This document shows positions 52,401 to 64,000 of a stretch of 64,000 nt of DNA, piece after piece. The notes beneath the pieces were generated by a model. It had not been told where the DNA came from. It ran no database searches and saw only the letters and a program-made list of their open reading frames with translations. Source of the stretch: Whitmania pigra (taxonomy: Eukaryota; Annelida; Clitellata; Hirudinida; Haemopidae); assembly GCA_021613335.1 (NCBI GenBank), contig JAJTWR010000257.1, positions 717,501-781,500 of the forward strand. The letters run 5' to 3'. The position numbers were made by a program, and so were the translations under genes. Position 1 is the stretch's first letter. The number at the start of each line of letters is the position of its first letter.

Positions 52401-52698
52401 CCAGGGTGTACTTCTGGTTGACGAACGTCACCGGAAAGTCGCAGAACATGTAGAGGAAAAGGACCAACTCTGCCCAGAACCATTGAACCGTTTTCAGTCT
52501 TTCCCATACAAAGCAGCCAGCCTCGAGTATCATGTCATCGTCTGCGTCGTTGGCGGGAAAGGCACCGTTTCCAGGTGTTTCGAGTATTTCGTTTTTCCTC
52601 CTTTTCTTCTTGCTGCAGAATCTCCATCTGCTGCCCTCATTTGCATCGCTTCCATCCCTCAAGATCGGTACATCCTCACCGCTGATGTTGATACTCAT
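48590..52698 (-). CDS. SLC46-like major-facilitator transporter, 644 aa
   Basis: Exons: 52085-52698, 50818-51830, 50525-50608, 49660-49816, 48590-48656, totalling 1935 nt, in frame. It resembles the SLC46 group, which includes the proton-coupled folate transporter; the substrate here is unknown. A hydrophilic N-terminus of about 60 residues precedes helix 1 (AELVLFLYMFCDF). A glycosylatable loop with Cys in SIATCNINTS follows, then the MFS loop signature GSVSDRHGRKW. Helices continue through GSFGCIIMAGVAHVVG and TMTLIITAAVSGVNLL. An unusually long Ser/Gly-rich loop of about 150 residues (around 320-470) separates the two halves. The second half runs through LAFFVIVTAYFDIIIM to the short last exon (YRIRYGTGSVVVASVNEFLT). 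The family is usually 450-500 residues, so the loop and N-terminus explain the excess. Confidence 0.87.
48671..48750. repeat. 23-bp tandem repeat beside the last SLC46-like exon
   Basis: Three full units (48671-48693, 48694-48716, 48717-48739) and a partial one, starting 15 bp beyond the acceptor of the last exon. Confidence 0.85.
49372..49530. repeat. (TAA)n microsatellite in SLC46-like intron 4
   Basis: Interrupted TAA repeats running into ATC repeats. Confidence 0.9.
49835..49972. repeat. Mixed ATT/GAT/ATC microsatellite in SLC46-like intron 3
   Basis: Begins 19 bp upstream (gene sense) of the exon-4 acceptor, with short GAT and ATC blocks flanking ATT blocks that could form a hairpin. 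Confidence 0.85.
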
Positions 52699-53184
52699 TA
52701 GGTCCTTCCTGTGTTAAGTCAACTTAAAATGTAGTCGACGATTTAAAAAATTAACAAGTGTGGATTTCTCGAAGACCTCTCTCTCCCTCTCGGAACCGAG
52801 GGTAGGAGAAGTCGAGACGATTAACAGATCCTTTGAAATCAGAGAAATGACTTTTGTAATTATACTTAAGTCATTCCTTCCATCATTTATTCATTCATTT
52901 ATTCAATCATTCGTACGTTCGTTCGTTCGTTCGTTCGTTCGTTCGTTCGTTCGTTCGTTCGTTCGTTCGTTCGTTCGTTCGTTCGTCGTTCGTTCATTCA
53001 TTCATTCATTCAAGCACTCAAGCATTAATTCACTTATTTATAAATAATTAAAAATAACACAAATTCAATTTCAAGTTTGCACAGTGCTTGGCCATTGTAA
53101 TAACTACTGTTCAGATGGGTTCATTCAAAAAGAATAATGTAAATAAACATAAGCCAAAGAATATTAACGATTTAAATAATAATA

Positions 53185-53245
<61 letters not shown>

Positions 53246-53380
53246 ATTATTATTATGAAAGCTTAACAAAAGTCCGAAAACCCTTCTAAATCAGAATCAA
53301 AAGCCAAGGTACACTGTAATAATAATGATAATAATAATAAAATAATAATGATGGTGATAATAATAATAATAATAATAATA

Positions 53381-53448
<68 letters not shown>

Positions 53449-53660
53449 TAATAATGATGGTGATAATAATAATAATAACAGAATTAATAATAGATTTCAG
53501 ATGAAGAAGAAAAAGAATAAGTAATTCTGCATGAAACAGATGCCTGCATGTAAAACCGACATGAGATGTTGAAAATTTGTCATGATCCTTTTTCAAGTTT
53601 TATTTGTTGCTGAAACCACACGAGAAGATTTAACTGAAGCGTAAATTAGAAAGCCGTAAA

Positions 53661-53696
<36 letters not shown>

Positions 53697-53712
53697 GTTA
53701 TTGTTATTGTTA

Positions 53713-53782
<70 letters not shown>

Positions 53783-55624
53783 TACATTTTACTGGGCCTA
53801 ATTTAGCCATTATTCTTAGGGTGTTATTATTACTGTAATTTCCTGGACAAGTCAATTAATAAATTATTACAAGTAATCATCAGTTCTAAAGATTTCGCTT
53901 TAATTTATTTGAATTAAATAAAATTTATTTGATAATTTAAATTTAATTGATTTACACTTGTGTTTATGTAATGCATTGTGTACACTTGAAGGTTTAATAA
54001 AGAAAACTATGTCAACTGCATCTCTCCCATCGAGTGTAAAGTGCACGTAATGATCCTTTGTTTCTCGCAACCACAACCTCCTCTGCATCTGATAAATTGA
54101 ATTCGCATTAACAGCTGTTAGCGGTCATGAGACAAAAAAACATCTGGGTTTTTTTCTCAATTTTTGGTTTATTTTTTAATAAAATGTCTAATTTTGCAAC
54201 TTTACAACTTAAAAGTTTAAGAGGCAGCAATGTTTTGTCGATCTTTGAAGATGTCATCTTGCTGTGTTTAGTATTCGATAAAAGTAATTACTTGTCGACT
54301 TGAGTTTATCGCTGACTTGGGGAACAAATAAATCATCAACAAGCTCGTCAATTAGACCAATCTCAGCAAATCGATTAAGATTTACATTATCAATTATGAT
54401 GTTTATATTTCTGTGTGGATTTTACAAATAACCCTAAACCCTAGATCAATGGGTTAGATTCCCGCCAAACAACAAAGAAGATTCTGAAACGTCTGGCGCC
54501 ATAGCGTTTCACATGACTTGATAATTAGTCATTATTAGCTCCGCTGGACGGAATAATTTGATTTTAATAATTAGTAATGACATAACTTACAATCAATTAA
54601 TAATAAGTTAAATGCAATGCGTATCGGACTTCATACCTATTGGATAACTTTCCAACTTTACAAAATGGTCTCCAGAACTTTATTTCAGCTGACGATGAAA
54701 ATGAAATTCAAAATGTTTAGTAAAATAAATTTCAATTTTCAATCAAAATAAATGTAAAATGATTAGATTAACATGTCGAAAATATTTAAGCATTAGTTAG
54801 TCTACGTAGATGTCGCTAACCAGCACTTACCTCAATGGGCTCACCTATGCTTGGAAACAAAAGAATTGCAAGAATTCAGATCGTTCTGTCGTAATGCAAG
54901 CGAATTTATCTAGAATTTAATTAACAACGACAAGTTAAAAATAGCATTTTGCAAACAAACTCATTCATAACATAAGCCAATTCTCCTTTATATCGACGAT
55001 AGGCGATCTAGATCTAGATGAGGCGATAGTAAACAGCTAATTATCATAAAACCAGGGATGTGCTAGCACCCTGTGTTTATATTTTTCAGTCAGAAATCAT
55101 TTGACACGACGCACCGAACTTTTCTCGCTTAGGACTGAAAACATTCTAAAGTTCGATGAATTTTAGTTTTTGTTTCAATGACAAAATTAATTCAGTTTAT
55201 TAATTTTATTCAAGGCCAAAACAGCACGAACAGAATGAACGGTTCAAATCCGAACTCACTGGTTATGCTAACGCGGCTCCTGCATCATTGAATAATTATT
55301 CAAGAGAAGAGAGATGATGATGATAATGATGATGATGATGATGATGATGATGATGGTGAGAGAGTACAAATGGTAGAAAAAGAATTATGGCGAGATGCTG
55401 AGGCAAGGAAAGGGGAGAGGGTAGAAAAACATCTTCTGTTTAGAATAAATTTTCTCACGTGAATAACAAGTCACGAGTATGACGCCATGATGATGATGAT
55501 GATAATGATGATGATGAGATGATGAGATGATGAGATCATAATGATGGGATGTAATCTATTTCAGTTCATATATAATATTTTTATTTTACCATATTTACAA
55601 TATTTAATAATACTTACTTATAGT
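52699..55624. other. Gene-poor region right of the SLC46-like gene
   Basis: Holds the SLC46-like promoter side, a (TTCG)n tract, and several ATT/TAA (53,180-53,255; 53,318-53,485; 53,660-53,780) and GAT (55,316-55,355; 55,488-55,530) microsatellites. No credible exon was seen. Confidence 0.5.
52912..52987. repeat. (TTCG)n tetranucleotide repeat
   Basis: About 18 units of TTCG, flanked on both sides by ATTC repeats. Confidence 0.95.
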
Positions 55625-56561
55625 CAGTGTTGTGCAGTATCGAATTACATTAATTAATTACTTTTTCAGTAATTTTTACTTGTTACAATTACAAAAAAAT
55701 TCGTACTTTTACTCGTAACAAATTACTATTTTCGATCATGCTTTTAATTCGTTACCTTTTTGGCACAGGGCGTTACAAAGTAACATAAATAAAATTTTAA
55801 ATTAGTTTAATTTTATTTTAAAATTTTTATAAAAATTCTAGATTATTATTATTCTTTGGTTCGTTCGAGAACCTTTCTTTTTCCGATCAGTCGTTCTTTT
55901 GTTATTGTTGTTGTCGTTAAATTGGAGAAAGCATCTCATTCATCTTATGTTGACAGTGGTGAAGACAGTTTTTTCAGTTGCACAAGGTCAACTGTGTGTC
56001 TCAAACTGATATTCTGATGCAATATCTTCGAGACCGATCAGAAGACATGAACATTATTACTGGAAGGCACACCCTGAAGAAATAATTTATCCAGTTTTAA
56101 CTCTCCTCTGCCAGCTAGTGCAGCTGTTGAACGTTTATTCAGCTGTGCTGGTATGAACAGCCGAAGGACCATAATGAGTGACAAACAATTTGAGGACTTG
56201 GTCATGTTAAAAATTAACAAACATTCGTGATTTTAATAAATAATAAAAACACCAAAAGAATGCATTAGTTCAAATGTTATTACTTAATGACTGTTAGTGC
56301 TAGCAGTTAATACAAACAATTGTTTTAACGATAATAGGAACAATTCCTTTTAAATAATACGGAATGATGTATGATCACAATAATGGCAGCATCAAAGTTA
56401 CTTGTAATTTTTACTTAAAAGTAACCTTTAGATGCTGTAACTTTTTACTTTTACTTGAGTACATTTTTGAGACAATACTTTTACTTACACGTAAGTAACT
56501 TTTTGAGGTATTACTTTTATTTTTACCTAATTACTGAAATGAGGTAATTTTTACAACACTG
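55625..56561 (+). mobile_element. hAT transposon, 937 bp, internally deleted, with 8-bp target duplication
   Basis: Termini CAGTGTTGT and ACAACACTG are perfect 9-bp inverted repeats. Both sides are flanked by the identical 8-mer CTTATAGT (55617-55624 and 56562-56569). Subterminal regions are rich in GTAACT/AGTTAC-type motifs. The inside keeps a piece of hAT transposase: PLPASAAVERLFSCAGM, NSRRTIMSDKQFEDLVML and a stop near 56,227, which is the C-terminal dimerisation region. A frameshift separates this from an upstream YYWKAHPEEIIYPVLT block. The N-terminal and catalytic parts are gone, so it is non-autonomous. Confidence 0.88.
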
Positions 56562-56569
56562 CTTATAGT

Positions 56570-59270
<2,701 letters not shown>

Positions 59271-59314
59271 TCGTCCAACACTAATCACAGTTTTAGCCCA
59301 TTCCCAACTTATCA

Positions 59315-59400
59315 ACCTTAACCAAATCCTAACCCTATCAAACCCTATTCTTACCATAACCTAACCGCCCTAACCCTACCCTAACCTTACCCTAACCTGA
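59315..59400. repeat. Degenerate telomere-like CCCTAA repeats
   Basis: Many near-units such as CCTAACCCTA, CCCTAACCCTACCCTAACC and TTACCCTAACCT, interrupted by other bases. Confidence 0.6.
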
Positions 59401-60980
59401 CTTTCACCTTTGCCCTTAAGGCCCTGGCCATCTTTCACCCCATTTATCCCTCCAGAATCGTTGCAGCCATGAATGAATAAATAAATAAATAGATTGTGTT
59501 TAAAAGTTAACTCAAGCAACAACTTTCAACTATCATTCCGCCAGAATTTCCGCTCAATTCCAGCGAAGGTATCGACGTCTGATTCGCTGGAGCGGGAAAC
59601 GGAAATGCATTGCGGCAGGCGATATTTGATTAAAAATGAACTCATTAGTTTTCCTTCTGCTTACTTTTTTTTGATGTCAGTGTGTGTGTGTGTGTCAGTG
59701 TGTGTGTCAGTGTATGTGTGTGTGTTTTGTGTTTTTTTTTTTTGAGGAGAAGGGAAATATAATAACCGCGATGACGATGATGTTATTGTCATTATTTTTC
59801 CTTATTATTTGAGAAGATGTCTTTGGGGTAATTACGAGTTGACGGGGGGTATGGTTCATTGAAGGAGGAAAAGGGATCAATGGATGGGTGAGGATGGCTG
59901 GTGGTTTGGTTAGGTGGATGGCTAGAGGGCTAGGGAGATGGTTGGCTAGATGATAGGATGACTAGTACCATCATGGTTAGGTGGATGGTAGAATTTTGGC
60001 TTTTATGGAGTCAATTTCACTTAAAATGTTAATGTAATTTATTATATAATTAAAATTTTTTCATCAAATTTTAAAGCTTCCTTTATTATCGAGTGCATTA
60101 GCACGATATTTTCCCCGACACTCTTTTAAATATTTGCTCACTGAGAATTTCTCATTTAAATTCATAAACAATTAATGAACCACAAGGTATGCAAAAAATC
60201 TTTCCAGCTCCAGGTAAACAACATGGAAGCATTATGGATGAATGACCACGGTTTTCCAGCACCATTCGGTTTGAATGGACGAATTACTTGACCATGGTGG
60301 TCCTCTTTCATCCATTGTTTAGGGGTGAATGGATCATTCCATCAGTTTCACCATGGGTGGCTTTGGTGGAAAGAGAGGTGAATTGGCGATACAATGATGA
60401 TTATGATGATGTTGATAAAATGCAATAATGTGATAATGTGTCATTTTAAAATAGAAATTGGAATTATCTTATTATATCTATCTATGGGGAAAGGAAAACT
60501 AAAAACTTTAGTTCTTAGGGTAGACCGTAGGGGGCCTAACCCTGACCCTATACCTGACTCGGACTCTAAACCACTAATCCTGAACTTAACTTTGACTAAC
60601 CCCGCTGTTCTGGTGGAGAGAATTTATTTGTTGAAATGTTTTCATGTCATAGGAGCTATGCAAAGATGCAAAGAGAAAAACAATTACTTGAAAATTTAAA
60701 TCTTACAAAACGTTTACTATTTTTGAAAGTGAAAGATATTATTCTGATTATAGTTGATGTTGTTGTTGTTGTTGCTGCTGCTGTTGTTGTTGTTGTTGTT
60801 GTTGTCGTTGTTATGGTTTTTGTACTAGGAGTAGTATTAATACTATATAGGGGTAATAGTGGTCATCATCATCATCATCATGTTGTTGTTGTTGATGTTG
60901 TCAAAGGTTGACATGGTAACAAGAGACAACGAGGTCGTACACATCGCTACAAAACGTCTACTCTAACGTCTCACATCACA

Positions 60981-60996
60981 CCCCCCCCCCCCCCCC
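60981..60996. repeat. Poly(C) run of 16
   Basis: Sixteen uninterrupted C. A run this long is prone to miscounting. Confidence 0.9.
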
Positions 60997-61154
60997 ATAT
61001 GACGTCATTTTACCAATTAATAAATCATAATCATAATTATAATTACGATCGTAATTTTAAGGTTTTATCTTTAATTACTGCGATATTCATTCGTTGATCT
61101 CATTTTATCTGTAAACACCGTGGTGATAACTTGGTGATAACCATGACGATGACG

Positions 61155-61231
<77 letters not shown>

Positions 61232-61496
61232 CATCATCATCATCATCATCATCATCATTAACTATGACAATGGAAGCAATTAAAGGTTACTCTTATTGTT
61301 GAGGTATGATGTAACATGACTGATGATGATGATGATGATGATGATGACGACGATGATGATGATGATGATGATGTGTGAGAAGTTGCGTAACTGCAACTGA
61401 AATTCAATATGCTAATTGGTGGATATTTGGGCGACCCAGATGTAAGGCGGTGCGTTACATTATATAATATGTATTATTAATATTTATTATTATTAA

Positions 61497-61527
<31 letters not shown>

Positions 61528-61644
61528 ATTGTTTTGTAAGGATTATAATAGTTGTTGTTATTGTGACATATGCTATCAATAAAAGTGTCAGTCGGTCCCA
61601 TTAGTTGATGGATTGAGATTTTTTTGGCTTTCATTAAGGTTATT

Positions 61645-61875
<231 letters not shown>

Positions 61876-62519
61876 GCCATAAATAACAACAATAACAAAG
61901 TAATAGTGCCATCCACCCCGCTGCGAAGACACCTCCATGTTTACTAACAATCATCGTCTCACGTGACCCGCCCTGATTTCGTTCCAAGACCTTCGCTAAT
62001 TGGTCCCCAGTTGACCTCTTTTCTAGGTCGGCCAATTGACGAATGGCTGAATTTACCTGCACAAGTGCCAAAAGAATTTCTCTGATTAACTTAAATGGAA
62101 CAGACAGGTGGATAATTAGGTATGAATTAATGAATATTTATGGAGACTATATAATACAATATAATGCAATATAATACAATACAATACATTTTGGATAAAT
62201 GTTTGCAATTGATGACGACGACTTTAACGCTGGTTGATGGTGATGCTGAGAGTAATGGTGATGATTATGGTGATGGTAATAGTGGTGATGATGATTATTG
62301 TAATGGTGATAATGATTATTGTAATGGTGATAATGATGATATTAAATAATAATAAGAACATTTTCTGTAAGAATAATTTTTATATTAAGAATTTAAAAAA
62401 TTTTCATCATTATATATCGTGTAGAGTTAATAAAAAATCGATTATAACAATTTTATGGACGAACTCACGTATAACAACAATTCATCTTCTTGCTTCTACT
62501 TCCAATTTTCCACAATCCC

Positions 62520-62690
62520 ACCCTCGATTTAAATCACACTCCACCCTCAAACCAACCCACAACCCCTAGCACCAACCCACTACCCCCTAACACCAACAAC
62601 AACCCCCTCAAACCAACCCACAACCCCCTAACATCAACCCACAATCCCCTAACACCAACCCACAACCCCAACCCTAGGATCTACCACTTC
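62520..62690. repeat. C-rich minisatellite, about 20-bp unit
   Basis: Repeats of the type CCAACCCACAACCCCCTAACA, imperfect, several copies. Together with the tract at 59.3 kb it gives local C-strand bias. Confidence 0.75.
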
Positions 62691-63198
62691 ATCTAAATTG
62701 GTTCAACCGGCCACCTCTTTCATTCAATTATTCTTCGCTCCTTTCATCACGTCAAGGTGTCCGACTAATTAGCTAGGTGCTCGGACACGCTTGGTTGAGC
62801 ACCAATGGCAGCTATTTATCGGCTCTCTCTTCTGTTTGTAAATAGAAAGACCTGGAATGAAGGAACGAGAGAGAAAGTCCGTGTGTTTGTACGTGCGTGT
62901 GCGTGTGTTTGTACGTGCGTCTGTTTGTGTGCATGGAGAGGGAAAAGCAATCGGCAATGAAGTTGTGACGATGTGATTGCTGGAAGAATTTCTGTGTTGA
63001 GGAATGTGCACTGGAATTGTTGTGTTGTTGTCGGTTGTTGTTGTGAAGATTACAGATTGTCTTTTACCTTTTTCAGTAAATTTAGTAGTCATCTCCATCA
63101 GAATCATTATCATCATCGTAAACAGCAGCAGAAGCAACAACAACAACAACAAATGGGATAAATTAGGCCCATTGAAATTTAAATAAATAATAATAATA

Positions 63199-63288
<90 letters not shown>

Positions 63289-63479
63289 GAACATGTAACA
63301 ATAACATCTACAATCGTCTGAGCGATAATAGAGGAACGAGGACTGCAAAGATCAATCTAACAGCCTAATCATCGGAAAACCATTTTTCTGCTCATCAATT
63401 TTAATCGTCCTTCAAACAGCCAATCAGGAGACAAGCGGATGTGACGTCACAGAAACACCTTCGGAGCATGCGCAAGGAG

Positions 63480-64000
63480 AGATGGATAGGTGAATGGATG
63501 GGTGAATGGATAGGTGAATGGATGGATGGGTTAGTGGATGATTTGGCATATGGATGGATGGATTGGTGGATAGATCAATGAGTAGATGGATAGACGGATT
63601 GATGGATGGATAGATGGATGGATGGATGGATGGCTGGATGGATGGATGGATGGATGGATGGATGGATGATGGATGGATGGATGGATGGATGGATGGATGG
63701 ATGGATGGATGGATGGATGGAAGGATGGATGGATGGATGGATGGATGGATGGATGGATGGATGGATGGATGGATGGATGGATGGATGGATGGATGGATGG
63801 ATGGATGGATGGATGGATGGATGGATGGATGGATGGATGGATGGATGGATGGATGGATGGATGGATGGATGGATGGATGGATGGATGGATGGATGGATGG
63901 ATGGATGGATGGATGGATGGATGGATGGATGGATGGATGGATGGATGGATGGATGGATGGATGGATGGATGGATGGATGGATGGATGGATGGATGGATGA
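63480..64000. repeat. (GGAT)n tetranucleotide array, cut by the window end
   Basis: Degenerate GGAT up to about 63,600, then almost perfect GGAT to the last base, with only isolated changes (for example near 63,668 and 63,721). The Trp-Met-Asp-Gly frame over it is an artefact. Confidence 0.97.

Noticed and set aside
55240..55270. tRNA-like B box (GGTTCAAATCC)
   Set aside because: The flanks do not form a T-stem, and no acceptor stem or A box is placed correctly.
63614..64000. Trp-Met-Asp-Gly repeat protein
   Set aside because: Pure translation of a tetranucleotide array. No unique sequence, start context or splice sites support it.

Overview
This is an AT-rich animal (metazoan) nuclear window. 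Genes carry many short introns with GT-AG (a few GC-AG) borders, and introns and spacers are packed with ATT/TAA, GAT and tetranucleotide microsatellites and decayed LINE, hAT and Tc1-type transposons. Gene content (fatty acyl-CoA reductase, CHTF8, a CAS-family scaffold, an FkbM methyltransferase, HADH, an SLC46-like carrier) indicates an invertebrate. The style resembles a lophotrochozoan such as a leech, but the species cannot be fixed from sequence alone. Region 1 (1-22,016, all minus strand) is the striking part: seven tandem paralogues, here called A to G from left to right, of a small type I membrane protein I do not recognise as a named family. By hand-splicing I recover the same seven-exon plan in each complete copy, with every intron in phase 1: two exons for a C-type-lectin-like domain, one exon for a six-cysteine PAN/apple-like domain, a 24-nt microexon, two short exons that split one transmembrane helix, and a short Ser/Thr-rich tail. 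Spliced lengths are 275-278 residues. A runs off the left edge. D is broken by a frameshift and a lost splice acceptor. C-D and E-F are two copies of one duplicated two-gene block. The remains of an eighth copy lie near 15 kb. Region 2 (23,109-31,632, plus) is a complete 13-exon fatty acyl-CoA reductase, divergent from copy G, with a direct duplication of exons 6-9. Region 3 (34,738-44,910, plus) carries CHTF8, a CAS-family adaptor and a type II membrane-anchored FkbM methyltransferase. Region 4 (45,452-52,698, minus) carries mitochondrial HADH and an SLC46-like transporter. Region 5 (52,699-64,000) is gene-poor: microsatellites, a 937-bp hAT element with exact 8-bp target duplications, degenerate telomere-like repeats, and a (GGAT)n tract that runs off the right edge. 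The single-copy genes are ordinary housekeeping or signalling genes that appear unrelated to one another. The receptor array is the functional unit of interest: a fast-diverging surface-protein family whose copies share a CRE-like upstream element, and so probably share regulation. All exon borders come from splice motifs, frame continuity and comparison among the copies, not from transcripts.
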